Positions 36,093 to 43,687 of a stretch of DNA of 64,000 nucleotides are shown piece after piece. The stretch comes from an uncultured Bacteroidales bacterium (GTDB lineage: Bacteria > Bacteroidota > Bacteroidia > Bacteroidales > F082). The translations under genes and the position numbers were made by a program. How positions within the stretch are numbered: the stretch's first letter is position 1; each line of letters begins with the position of its first letter. The DNA is taken from NCBI GenBank assembly GCA_900317055.1, contig ONFF01000005.1:248001-312000 (forward strand), in the 5' to 3' direction. The notes under the pieces are model-generated. The model saw only the letters and a list, made by a program, of their open reading frames with translations. It searched no databases and was not told the DNA's origin.

Positions 36093-37226
36093 ATGCAAAA
36101 ACTCAAACACCTCTTCCTGATTATCTTCGCCTTGCTCTCCTGCCGTGCAGCCATGGCACAGGATTATTTCCTCGACCGCTTCTATTCCGATGACGGAGTC
36201 AACCAAGTGCAATTCTACTACAACGCCAACAACCTGCTGGAATCCTACCATTCCTTATCCAATTCGGGCGGCGAAATTGACGACCTCATCGACTCGCTCT
36301 ACTATGACGAACGAGGCAACATAATCCGCATCGACTTCTTCCAATATTACAACAACGAGTGGATCTTCCCCAGCTACATCACCTACACCTACGACGACAA
36401 CAACAACCGCCTCACACGCACCAACTATAACGACTGGGGCAGCGGATTCGAGCTGCAAGGCATCTACACCTATTCTTATGATGGCGACCTGCTCACCAGC
36501 TACGAAATGACCCTCGGCGGCACATTGCTCATGCGCGGCACATATTCCTACGACAACGGCCTCTGCTCACAACTCCTTGAAGAATACAACGACGCTTGGG
36601 GTGGCACGGGATGGAGCAACTCGGCCCTCACCACCTACACCTACGATGAAGCCGGCAATTGCACCAATGAGACCTACTCCTATTGGCAAAACGGTTGGGC
36701 GCCGGACTCCAGCATCGACAGGCTATTCGATGCCAACGGCAACTGCATACAGCGCGAGAAACACACCAACGGACTGATAGTAGACCGCAAGAGCTATGTT
36801 TACGACGAAGCCTGCACCATCGACCATGTCCTCATGCCCTATCATCCAGAGCCTAACTACACTTGGGATCAATTCGCCAACCGTCCCCTTGGTTATGCCT
36901 GGGAGGCTGCCAACGACGGAGGCCAACTTGTCTATGTCTGTGACTACATCTTTGAATATGGCGACTTCGAGGGTGTTCCTCAACATGAAGCTCCCATCGC
37001 AGACATGATGGTTGTCTATCCCAACCCCACTCAAGGAGAAATGACCCTCAGCCTCGAAGGCTTGCGCCGCTATGAAATCATTGATATGAACGGGAAAACC
37101 GTCATGCAAGGTCAAGCCAACGGAAAACGGCATACCATCGACATGTCCACCTTGGCTTCAGGCCTTTATCTGGTGAAAGCCTACAACGGACAAAGCTGGA
37201 ACATCAGCAAGGTGCAAGTCAAATAA
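36093..37226 (+). CDS. Secreted protein with YD-like repeats and T9SS sorting domain
   Basis: The 377-residue protein has a signal peptide (cleavage near AAMAQ). Repeated beta units follow that resemble short YD-type repeats: SLYYDERGNIIRIDFF, YTYDDNNNRLTRTNY, YTYSYDGDLLTSYEM and YTYDEAGNCTNETYS. The T9SS type A domain has VVYPNPTQGEMTLSL, the strand YEIIDMNGKTVMQG, and the ending ASGLYLVKAYN. The function is unknown, but it should be delivered to the cell surface. Similar YD-like cargo proteins are common in T9SS-bearing Bacteroidales. It has its own promoter, and the next gene is convergent. Confidence 0.82.
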   Translation: MQKLKHLFLIIFALLSCRAAMAQDYFLDRFYSDDGVNQVQFYYNANNLLESYHSLSNSGGEIDDLIDSLYYDERGNIIRIDFFQYYNNEWIFPSYITYTYDDNNNRLTRTNYNDWGSGFELQGIYTYSYDGDLLTSYEMTLGGTLLMRGTYSYDNGLCSQLLEEYNDAWGGTGWSNSALTTYTYDEAGNCTNETYSYWQNGWAPDSSIDRLFDANGNCIQREKHTNGLIVDRKSYVYDEACTIDHVLMPYHPEPNYTWDQFANRPLGYAWEAANDGGQLVYVCDYIFEYGDFEGVPQHEAPIADMMVVYPNPTQGEMTLSLEGLRRYEIIDMNGKTVMQGQANGKRHTIDMSTLASGLYLVKAYNGQSWNISKVQVK

Positions 37227-37228
37227 GG

Positions 37229-38113
37229 TCAGGCCTTCTTTTCAGTTAGAATCATAAACAATATCGCGAAGAGAATCAGCGCGACACCGAAGGCGACATT
37301 GAGCGTGAACGCTTCATGAAAGACCAGCGTGCCAATGACAATGGCCGTCAAAGGCTCGAGGATGCCGAGGATAGAGGTCTTGGTGGCACCCACTGCTTTG
37401 CTCGAAGCCGCCAAGGTGATGGTCGCGATAGCTGTAGGCAAAATCGCCAAGCCAAGCACATTCAGCCAACTGACCGCATCGGGAACGGCATTGAGATGCA
37501 CGCCGAAACCCGACAAGGCAAACAACATCACCGAGCCTATCAAGAAGCAATAGAAAGTCAAAGTGAGGTTAGGAATCGCTTTGACTTGCTTGCTCAGGTT
37601 GACAATGACAATAAATAAGGTATAGCATAATCCAGAAGCCACCACCAAGGCAATGCCTCGCCAGTCGATGAAGCCGCCACCGCCTTTGAGCGAGAGCAAA
37701 ATGGCGCCCGCCACGCCCGCGAAGATGGAAATCCAAGTCTTCCAACTCGGGAACTGACCGAAAAACATCATGATCAGCGCGACCATAATGGGATAGACAT
37801 AGAGTATGCTTGTGGCGATGCCCGAGGGGATGTATTTGTAGGCTTCAAACAAGGTGATGCTGCATCCAGTGAACAACACACCCAAAATAGCCATCAGTCC
37901 AAACTGTTTCCAAGTGATGCGAATTTGTCGTTTCGCGACGAGCATATAGGCCAGCATCAACAAGGTGGCCACACCATAACGATAAAACAGCAACGAGTTG
38001 ACATCCAATCCCTTGTTGATGACGGGCACACCAAAGAGTGGGTTCATGCCGTAGGTGATGCCCGATACGATGCCCGCTATATAACCCCAACGAAGTGTAT
38101 TCTTGTTTTGCAT
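37229..38113 (-). CDS. EamA/DMT family transporter
   Basis: The 294-residue protein has ten predicted membrane segments in two EamA repeats. The signature GITYGMNPLFG occurs at the start, IPSGIATSILYVYPIMVALI closes the first half, and SILGILEPLTAIVIGTLVF closes the second. Drug/metabolite transporter proteins of this type export or import small metabolites; the substrate cannot be read from sequence. It converges on the T9SS gene with a 2-base gap and stands alone otherwise. Confidence 0.88.
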   Translation of the reverse strand: MQNKNTLRWGYIAGIVSGITYGMNPLFGVPVINKGLDVNSLLFYRYGVATLLMLAYMLVAKRQIRITWKQFGLMAILGVLFTGCSITLFEAYKYIPSGIATSILYVYPIMVALIMMFFGQFPSWKTWISIFAGVAGAILLSLKGGGGFIDWRGIALVVASGLCYTLFIVIVNLSKQVKAIPNLTLTFYCFLIGSVMLFALSGFGVHLNAVPDAVSWLNVLGLAILPTAIATITLAASSKAVGATKTSILGILEPLTAIVIGTLVFHEAFTLNVAFGVALILFAILFMILTEKKA

Positions 38114-38132
38114 TGTATTCTTTGTAAACCGG

Positions 38133-38168
38133 CCCTTCGACCCTTCGACAAGCTCAGGGCTCAGGGAC
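38133..38168. repeat. Dispersed CCCTTCGACAAGCTCAGGG repeat
   Basis: The 19-base core at 38141-38159 is preceded by a partial copy (CCCTTCGA) and followed by GCTCAGGG. I recognise this core as an intergenic repeat found in many unrelated bacteria. It lies upstream of the EamA gene. Confidence 0.55.
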
Positions 38169-38274
38169 CTTGTTTTTTAAAAACGGCGGCAAAATTAGGC
38201 ATTGTCGGGCGATTTACGAAACGGGGAAAAAGAAAAATTTGTTCCGACCTGATTGCCAGTCCGATAAAAAGTTG

Positions 38275-38283
38275 TACTTTTGC
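38275..38283 (+). promoter_or_regulatory. Promoter of rpsP
   Basis: TACTTTTGC is the -7 element, and TTTG at 38248-38251 is a -33 candidate 23 bases upstream. The leader before rpsP is about 55 bases. Confidence 0.6.
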
Positions 38284-38343
38284 AGCCGAAACCTCGGGTA
38301 GGTTTTAGTTAATTCATTAAAAATCAACTTAAAACATTAAATT

Positions 38344-38916
38344 ATGCCTGCAAAAATTAGATTGCAAAGACATGGCAAGAAGGGTCAACCCTTCTATCAC
38401 ATCGTAGTTGCCGACTCTCGCTCGCCACGTGATGGTAAATTCATTGAGAAATTAGGCACCTACAACCCGCTCACCAACCCCGCTCAGATCAACATCAAGT
38501 TTGACAGAGCCCTGTATTGGTACAGCGTTGGCGCTCAGCCCACCGACACTGCTCGTTCGCTGCTCAGTAAGACCGGCGTCATGATGAAGTATCATCTGAT
38601 GCGTGGTGTCCAGAAAGGCGCTATGACTGAAGAGCAAGCTGAAATCAAGTTCCAGAACTGGATGAAGGAGAAGGAAGCCCGCAACGCCAACATCGTGAAG
38701 GCTGACGAAGAGAAGGCCCGTGGCGAGAAGAAGACCCGTCTGGAAGCCGAGAAGCAAGTCAACGAGGCACGCGCCGCCGAGCTCGCTAAGAAGAGACTCG
38801 CTGAAATGGAAGCCAAGAAGGCTGCTGAAGCCGAAGCCGCCGCTGAGGCCGCTGCCGCTGAAGCTCCCGCTGAGGAAGCCCCGGCCGCCGAAGCTGAAGC
38901 TCCTGCCGAAGCCTAA
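38344..38916 (+). CDS. rpsP: 30S ribosomal protein S16
   Basis: The first 85 residues are a normal S16 ([57 protein letters not shown]). The protein then continues as a charged helix and an Ala/Glu/Pro-rich tail ending EAPAEA, for 190 residues in all. This long tail is typical of Bacteroidetes S16 and is probably disordered. S16 is an early assembly protein of the small subunit. The gene has its own promoter and a terminator at 38941. Confidence 0.95.
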   Translation: MPAKIRLQRHGKKGQPFYHIVVADSRSPRDGKFIEKLGTYNPLTNPAQINIKFDRALYWYSVGAQPTDTARSLLSKTGVMMKYHLMRGVQKGAMTEEQAEIKFQNWMKEKEARNANIVKADEEKARGEKKTRLEAEKQVNEARAAELAKKRLAEMEAKKAAEAEAAAEAAAAEAPAEEAPAAEAEAPAEA

Positions 38917-38938
38917 TCGGAATATTTCAGAAAAAAGA

Positions 38939-38968
38939 AAAACCGCTCCGTTTCGGGCGGTTTTTTTT
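38939..38968 (+). terminator. Terminator of rpsP overlapping next promoter
   Basis: AACCGCTCCG and CGGGCGGTT form a stem around TTT, followed by a T-run of eight. The end of the T-run is part of the -7 element of the next gene (38968-38976). Confidence 0.8.
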
Positions 38969-38976
38969 ATTTTTGC
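38968..38976 (+). promoter_or_regulatory. Promoter -7 element of hemerythrin/LuxR pair
   Basis: TATTTTTGC overlaps the T-tract of the rpsP terminator. It places transcription near 38983, so the ATG at 38998 is the likely start rather than the TTG at 38980. Confidence 0.6.
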
Positions 38977-38997
38977 CGATTGAAAAACAATTCAAAC

Positions 38998-39690
38998 ATG
39001 AACACCTTTCTTACCTATTCAGAGAAAACAAAGCTCTATGAACTGATTGCAACCAACCCAAAGCTGTTGCCTCTCCTACCCCGCTTCGGCATCCAACTCG
39101 GATTCGGTGACCGCAGTGTAGATGAGGTGTGCCGACAAAACAATGTCAGCACCCGACTCTTCATGCAGGTGTGCGCGCTACACTTCGACCCTGACACGCC
39201 CACTCAAATGTCGGATCCTGACGACGCTGACCTCACCTCGCTCCTCTCCTACCTCAACGCCTCGCACCGCGCCTATTTAGACGAGCATTTCCCGCATATC
39301 GAGATGCATCTCAACCGCATCATCAAAGCCGCCGGAGCCAAATACGGCAACATGCTCGACCATTTCTACAACGAATACAAGCGCGAGATGGTGAAGCACT
39401 TCAATTATGAGGAAGAGGTGGTGTTCCCATATATCACATCACTGCGCAAGGGCGAAAAGACAGACTACAGCATCGACAAGTTCCGCCACAACCACAGCAA
39501 CATCGAGGATGCCCTCGAAGACATGACCAACATCCTCATCAAATATTTGCCGGGCGACATCCTGCCTTCAGAGCGCATCTGCATCGCCACCGACATCATG
39601 GAACTCTCAGCCGACCTCACCACCCACTCGCGCATCGAAGAGCACATCCTCATCCCCTTCGTTGAATCCCTTGAAAATGCCAAGCCATGA
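38998..39690 (+). CDS. Hemerythrin HHE-domain protein, RIC/ScdA-like
   Basis: The 230-residue cytoplasmic protein has an N-terminal part like the ScdA/DUF542 region (FGIQLGFGDRSVDEVCRQNN), but the usual paired cysteines are absent. A hemerythrin domain follows with di-iron ligands in LNASHRAYLDEHFPHIE, VKHFNYEEEVVFPYI, FRHNHSNIED and HSRIEEHILIPFVE. Related RIC/YtfE proteins deal with nitrosative or oxidative damage to iron centres. The gene overlaps a LuxR-type regulator gene by 4 bases (ATGA), so the two are translationally coupled. Inference: the pair senses oxygen, NO or iron state. Confidence 0.82.
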   Translation: MNTFLTYSEKTKLYELIATNPKLLPLLPRFGIQLGFGDRSVDEVCRQNNVSTRLFMQVCALHFDPDTPTQMSDPDDADLTSLLSYLNASHRAYLDEHFPHIEMHLNRIIKAAGAKYGNMLDHFYNEYKREMVKHFNYEEEVVFPYITSLRKGEKTDYSIDKFRHNHSNIEDALEDMTNILIKYLPGDILPSERICIATDIMELSADLTTHSRIEEHILIPFVESLENAKP

Positions 39691-40277
39691 GTAACCGCAT
39701 CATCATCTGTGAGGCGTCGGAGATCATCACCACCGGACTGTACGACATCCTTCAAGGGGCGGGATGCGATGTCGTGGCGCGCCTCGACAACCCCGAACAA
39801 CTCTGCGAAAAGATTCTCGCCTGCGATGCCAACATGCTCATCATCAACCCAATACTTCTGGGTCATTCAGAGCGTAACTTGCCTTCACAACTTGTCAAAG
39901 AACACCAGCAACTCAGCGTCATCGCTATAGTCACCACCTACATCGATCCGTCCCTACTGAAGTCTTACGATGCCGTCATCGAAATCAATGACTCGAAACC
40001 GAAAATCACCAACAAGATAGGGCAAATCGTAAAAAACAATGACAAGAAGGAAACCAACGACGATGTGGAACTCTCGAAGCGCGAAATCGATGTGCTGGTG
40101 GCCGTGGCTAAAGGCATGATGAACAAGGAGATTGCCGACCAAATGAACATCTCCATCCACACCGTTATCTCGCACCGCAAGAACATCACGCGCAAGACTG
40201 GCATCAAATCCGTTTCTGGTCTCACGGTGTATGCGTTGTTGAATAATTTGATTGATGAGAATGAAGTGTATAAATAG
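39687..40277 (+). CDS. LuxR-type regulator with degenerate receiver domain
   Basis: The N-terminal 120 residues have the pattern of a response-regulator receiver (IIICEASEIITTGLYDIL). However, the phospho-acceptor aspartate is replaced by Asn54 (LIINPILLG) and the acidic pair by Glu-Ala, so classical phosphorylation is unlikely. A linker rich in Asp/Asn/Lys follows. Then comes a LuxR/GerE helix-turn-helix (LSKREIDVLVAVAKGMMNKE, ISIHTVISHRKNITRKTGIK). It overlaps the hemerythrin gene by 4 bases, which suggests that the hemerythrin protein supplies the signal. The stop is followed directly by a heptamer array. Confidence 0.85.
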   Translation: MSNRIIICEASEIITTGLYDILQGAGCDVVARLDNPEQLCEKILACDANMLIINPILLGHSERNLPSQLVKEHQQLSVIAIVTTYIDPSLLKSYDAVIEINDSKPKITNKIGQIVKNNDKKETNDDVELSKREIDVLVAVAKGMMNKEIADQMNISIHTVISHRKNITRKTGIKSVSGLTVYALLNNLIDENEVYK

Positions 40278-40279
40278 TT

Positions 40280-40426
40280 TAGAGTTGAGAGTTGAGAGTT
40301 TAGAGTCAGTTGTGGGTTATAAGTTTAGAGTTGAGAGTTTAGAGTTTAGAGTCAGTTGAGGGTTATAAGTTTAAAGTTGAGAGTTGAGAGTCGGTTGGAA
40401 GTTTAGAGTTGAAAGTTTAGAGTCGG
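40280..40426. repeat. Large heptamer array (TTTAGAG/TTGAGAG)
   Basis: About thirteen heptamers of the TTTAGAG, TTGAGAG and TTTAAAG types are arranged in higher-order blocks separated by related spacers (TCAGTTGTGGGTTATAAG and TCAGTTGAGGGTTATAAG). It starts two bases after the LuxR gene stop and runs into the 3' end of the phosphatase-like gene on the other strand, where it is translated as a repetitive tail. Confidence 0.85.
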
Positions 40427-40748
40427 ATTTTTTGAAGAATAGATATGTTTCGTTCTTGATGTGATCTCTCAAAACACGGCATTCTTCCATCGTTGCGGGA
40501 CTGGGCAAATCAGGACATTCATACACCTGGTCGAAAGTGGTCATGTCTAACTCCGAGACTGCTTTCGGCACATAATCTGACAAATCTATCAAACATTCTT
40601 TCATTGCCGTAACCACCATTGAATCAATTGATTTCGATGGATTCTTTCCTGCGGATACTACTTCCAAAGTAGTTGAGTAGTCACGCAGGAAGGCTGTTGC
40701 CATCGGGCCGCAGCAAGCATCGGTTTCGGTCAATACAAGAATCTTCAC
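40371..40748 (-). CDS. Degenerate low-molecular-weight phosphatase/ArsC-like protein
   Basis: With a GTG start at 40748 the protein begins VKILVLTETDACCGPMATAF. This aligns with the LMW-PTP/ArsC P-loop (LCxGNxCRSPMAEAF), but the nucleophile Cys is Thr, Asn is Asp and Arg is Cys. It continues with STTLEVVSAGKNPS and MKECLIDLSDYVPKAVSEL, which match the fold. It is therefore probably not an active phosphatase of the usual kind. A -7 element at 40775-40767 excludes the longer upstream frame. The last 18 or so residues are encoded by the heptamer array, so the native C-terminus may have been replaced. Confidence 0.65.
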   Translation of the reverse strand: MKILVLTETDACCGPMATAFLRDYSTTLEVVSAGKNPSKSIDSMVVTAMKECLIDLSDYVPKAVSELDMTTFDQVYECPDLPSPATMEECRVLRDHIKNETYLFFKKSDSKLSTLNFQPTLNSQL

Positions 40749-40766
40749 ACCTATAATTATTACACC

Positions 40767-40775
40767 GCAAAAATA
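40767..40775 (-). promoter_or_regulatory. Promoter -7 element of phosphatase-like gene
   Basis: TATTTTTGC on the minus strand lies 18 bases before the GTG start at 40748. It supports that unusual start codon. Confidence 0.6.
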
Positions 40776-40836
40776 CGAGAAAACGGCAAAAGTGAAGATT
40801 TTTGACAATAAAAATCGCCAATTCAAAGCGATTTAC

Positions 40837-40845
40837 TATTTTTGC
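40837..40845 (+). promoter_or_regulatory. Promoter -7 element of yebC-type gene
   Basis: TATTTTTGC lies 35 bases before the ATG at 40881 and is divergent from the promoter at 40775. Confidence 0.6.
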
Positions 40846-40880
40846 AAACTAAAAATAAAAAATCTAAAAAATCTACATAA

Positions 40881-41609
40881 ATGGGAAGAGCATTTGAATA
40901 CCGCAAAGCGGCCAAGATGAAAAGATGGGGACACATGTCAAGAGTATTCCCCAAACTCGGAAAACTGATTACCATTGCTGCCAAGGAAGGCGGTCCTGAC
41001 CCAGACATGAACCCCAAACTCCGTCAGGCTATCCAAAACGCCAAGGCTGAAAACATGCCTAAGGACAACATCGATGCCGCTATCAAGCGCGCCACCGATA
41101 AGGATGCCGCCAACCTCGTGGAAATCACCTACGAAGGCAAAGGCCCCTTCGGCATCCAATGCATGGTGGAATGCGCCACTGACAACACCACGCGCACCGT
41201 GGCCAATGTGAAATCGTACTTCAACAAGTGCGGCGGCTCGTTCCTGCCCATTGGCTCGCTGGAATTCATGTTCACACGTAAGGCCGTCTTCGAGATTGAG
41301 ATGCCTGCCGGCATGGACAAGGACGAACTGGAACTTGAGCTCATCGACTACGGTCTGGACGAAATCGTCACCGAGACCGACGAAGAGGAAGGCACCACCA
41401 CAACTACGGTCTACACCGCTTGGACTGACTATGGCACCATGCATGACGCCCTCGAAGAGCGCAAGATCAACATTGTGAAGGCCAACTTGCAGCGTTTCCC
41501 CAACCAGACCGTCAATTTCACCGACGAACAGATGGTTGAAATCGAGAAGTTCCTCGACAAACTCGACGAGGACGAAGACATCCAGGCCGTCTACACGAAC
41601 ATGGAATAA
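40881..41609 (+). CDS. YebC/PmpR family protein
   Basis: The 242-residue protein begins MGRAFEYRKAAKMKRWGHMS and continues with the family block KLITIAAKEGGPDPDMNPKL and KAENMPKDNIDAAIKRAT. It also has YEGKGPFGIQCMVECATDN and RTVANVKSYFNKCGGSF. YebC proteins are known as DNA-binding regulators and, more recently, as factors that help ribosomes at difficult peptide stretches. It is a single-copy housekeeping gene. The cyclase-like gene follows after 37 bases on the same strand. Confidence 0.92.
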   Translation: MGRAFEYRKAAKMKRWGHMSRVFPKLGKLITIAAKEGGPDPDMNPKLRQAIQNAKAENMPKDNIDAAIKRATDKDAANLVEITYEGKGPFGIQCMVECATDNTTRTVANVKSYFNKCGGSFLPIGSLEFMFTRKAVFEIEMPAGMDKDELELELIDYGLDEIVTETDEEEGTTTTTVYTAWTDYGTMHDALEERKINIVKANLQRFPNQTVNFTDEQMVEIEKFLDKLDEDEDIQAVYTNME

Positions 41610-41646
41610 ACTCATCAAAAAGTTTCACATTTAACCCCCCAAAAAA

Positions 41647-42369
41647 ATGAGTTGGAAAGAAGCATTGAGCAATAAGCTCATGGCTTATGCTGATTCGGAG
41701 TTTGACTACATCGAGACGAAAGACATAAAAAACGTTTCAAAGATCGACCTCGGATGTACCGGCATTTATATGGAAGGCACTATAATCTATTTTGAGATTA
41801 AGAATCTTCCCTATATCCTTAAAGAAAACGGTAGACGCAAAACCGCCCAAATTTACACTATGTTCAAGGAAGTGCTCACCGCTATTACCGAAGAAGATGA
41901 GGCTTTCGTCAACTGTTTCTCTCCCAACGCATTCCTCATCGTTTATCCAGGTCGCGATGAGTCAATGGAAGTCGCAGTCAAGGGTGCATTGAGAATTGCA
42001 CATGCCTTGAGTGAAGACTTCAAACAAGCGTTCTCTGCCATCCAAGGTTTGGAATTTGCTATGGGACTCGACCATGGTCACATCATGGGCACCAAGAACC
42101 TGTCAGACAACAGCTACGAACACATCACATGGTTTGGCAGCTGTGTTTACAAGGCCATACGCATCGCCTCGGAGTGTTCACGTCCATTCTATGTGGGCAT
42201 TTCCGGTTCCATCTATCACAGCCTCGGCGAAGAGATGCGCATCGCCCAGCGTCGTATCTTGGGACTCAAGAAAACCGTGGAGATGTGGACTAAGATTTCG
42301 TATCAGTACGAAAATGTCAAGAAGCACCTCTACCAGACCAACCATAAAATTCCGTTGGACGAAGCGTAA
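41647..42369 (+). CDS. Degenerate class III nucleotide cyclase homologue
   Basis: The 240-residue soluble protein follows the class III cyclase homology fold. IIYFEIKNLPYIL (45-57) lies at the place of the first metal-binding motif (FxDIxGFT), FVNCFSPNAFLIVY (87-100) at the second (GDxxxxxF), GLDHGHIMGTK (140) at the dimer arm, and WFGSCVYKAIRIA (162-174) at the GDxVNxAxR motif. The two metal aspartates appear as Glu50 and Asn94, and the transition-state Asn as Tyr168; Arg172 is kept. It is therefore either inactive or has altered chemistry. No sensor or cyclic-nucleotide effector lies next to it. The fold call is by pattern only. Confidence 0.62.
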   Translation: MSWKEALSNKLMAYADSEFDYIETKDIKNVSKIDLGCTGIYMEGTIIYFEIKNLPYILKENGRRKTAQIYTMFKEVLTAITEEDEAFVNCFSPNAFLIVYPGRDESMEVAVKGALRIAHALSEDFKQAFSAIQGLEFAMGLDHGHIMGTKNLSDNSYEHITWFGSCVYKAIRIASECSRPFYVGISGSIYHSLGEEMRIAQRRILGLKKTVEMWTKISYQYENVKKHLYQTNHKIPLDEA

Positions 42370-42383
42370 TAAAATTGCCTAAA

Positions 42384-42417
42384 TTTGCGTTTTCTCATAA
42401 AAATCGCATAATTTTGC
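42384..42417 (+). promoter_or_regulatory. Promoter of DUF3078 gene
   Basis: TTTG at 42384-42387 and TAATTTTGC at 42409-42417 are separated by 21 bases. They place the transcription start near 42424 and exclude the upstream in-frame codons of the DUF3078 frame. Confidence 0.6.
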
Positions 42418-42443
42418 GATTGGAAACAACGAGTCGTGTCCAG

Positions 42444-43676
42444 ATGAGATTACAGTTTAGGCCACTATACCGTATCTTCATGATTTTCATATCAATATCG
42501 TTCTCTTGTTCACTTTTTGGACAAGAACGATATTCTTTTGTCACGCCCCAAATCGACTCCATCTGCCAATACACCCTTGACTTGGTCAGAATCAAGCAGT
42601 CGCTGGTTCTCCAGCAATACGCCGTCGACAACGACGTGGAGCAAATCCAGCACACCATTAACATAATGAACCGGCACCTGGAAGAAGCCATGAACGAGCG
42701 TGTTGCCATCGACAATGAGCTGGCGGCCATCAACCGCCACATCGACTCACTCACACCCAAGCGCCCCGATGGACCTCGACCCAAAGAGAACATCATCGAC
42801 ATTCTCTATGAACGGCTCTCGTTCCATGGCAGCTACGGATTGAACATCAATCAGTTGGCACTATCCAACTGGGCGGCTGGCGGTGAAAACACTTGGGCGG
42901 GAAAGGCCTTCGCCAACTTCACCCTTCTCGATCACAAGAAAGCCTTCGAGCAGAAACTCACGGGAACCTTCGCTTTTGGCATCTCACGTTTTGCCGATAA
43001 GCGCCTAGAGAAGCAGGATGACAAAATCGACCTCACCTATTCGCTTTCTCTCAATAGCAAGTCACAATGGAACATCACCATGGTCTCCACTTTCAACACG
43101 CAGTTTGCCAATGGCTACAAGTACCCCAATGACTCCACCGTGATTTCCAGCTTTCTCGCTCCTGCCTATTATACCGTTTCGGCTGGTTATTCCTACAAAA
43201 CCAAAGACGGGTGTTTCCAGATATACATGAGCCCTTTGGCCGGCAAAGTCACCTTCGTGATGAACCAAGAACTGGCCGACAAAGGTAGCTTCGGCGTCAA
43301 GAAAGGCTATTATGACCAGGACAGCATCTGGATTCCCGGAGAGAACATTGCTCCTGCCATCGGCGTGAATGCCATCATCAACTACAAGCGGCCCATCGGC
43401 AAAAGCATCACCTACACCACGATGCTCAACACCTTTTATAATTATATAGAGCGCCGCGATGACGACCGACTTCGCCTCGATGTCAACTGGGAAAACACCT
43501 TCGACTTTGTCATCACCAAATACATCCGAACGATATTGTTTTTCCACTTGAAATATGACCACAACACCACCTTCCCCGTCTATGAAACTATTGAGGGTGT
43601 GGAGACCGTGGTCGACAATGTGCCCAAGCTTCAACTCAAGGAGTCGGTGGGCATCGCTTTCGTACACACCTTTTAA
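42444..43676 (+). CDS. DUF3078 outer-membrane-type protein
   Basis: The 410-residue protein has a signal peptide (MRLQFRPLYRIFMIFISISF, cleavage near SLFGQ), a helical segment of about 80 residues and then a beta-rich region. The hallmark LNINQLALSNWAAGGENTWA is that of DUF3078. Alternating aromatic strands and the ending ESVGIAFVHTF suggest a small outer-membrane barrel. The role of the family is unknown. The promoter at 42384-42417 sets the start at 42444. The rhamnose gene rfbD follows 11 bases later and may be cotranscribed. Confidence 0.8.
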   Translation: MRLQFRPLYRIFMIFISISFSCSLFGQERYSFVTPQIDSICQYTLDLVRIKQSLVLQQYAVDNDVEQIQHTINIMNRHLEEAMNERVAIDNELAAINRHIDSLTPKRPDGPRPKENIIDILYERLSFHGSYGLNINQLALSNWAAGGENTWAGKAFANFTLLDHKKAFEQKLTGTFAFGISRFADKRLEKQDDKIDLTYSLSLNSKSQWNITMVSTFNTQFANGYKYPNDSTVISSFLAPAYYTVSAGYSYKTKDGCFQIYMSPLAGKVTFVMNQELADKGSFGVKKGYYDQDSIWIPGENIAPAIGVNAIINYKRPIGKSITYTTMLNTFYNYIERRDDDRLRLDVNWENTFDFVITKYIRTILFFHLKYDHNTTFPVYETIEGVETVVDNVPKLQLKESVGIAFVHTF

Positions 43677-43687
43677 ACCAATTGAAA

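Noticed and set aside
40280-40426. CRISPR array candidate
   Set aside because: The units are contiguous heptamers with two near-identical spacers, not 28-37-bp repeats with unique spacers, and no cas genes are nearby.
41647-42369. Complete Pycsar defence system
   Set aside because: The cyclase-like protein lacks the metal residues and no PycTM or PycTIR effector is next to it; the flanking genes are housekeeping.
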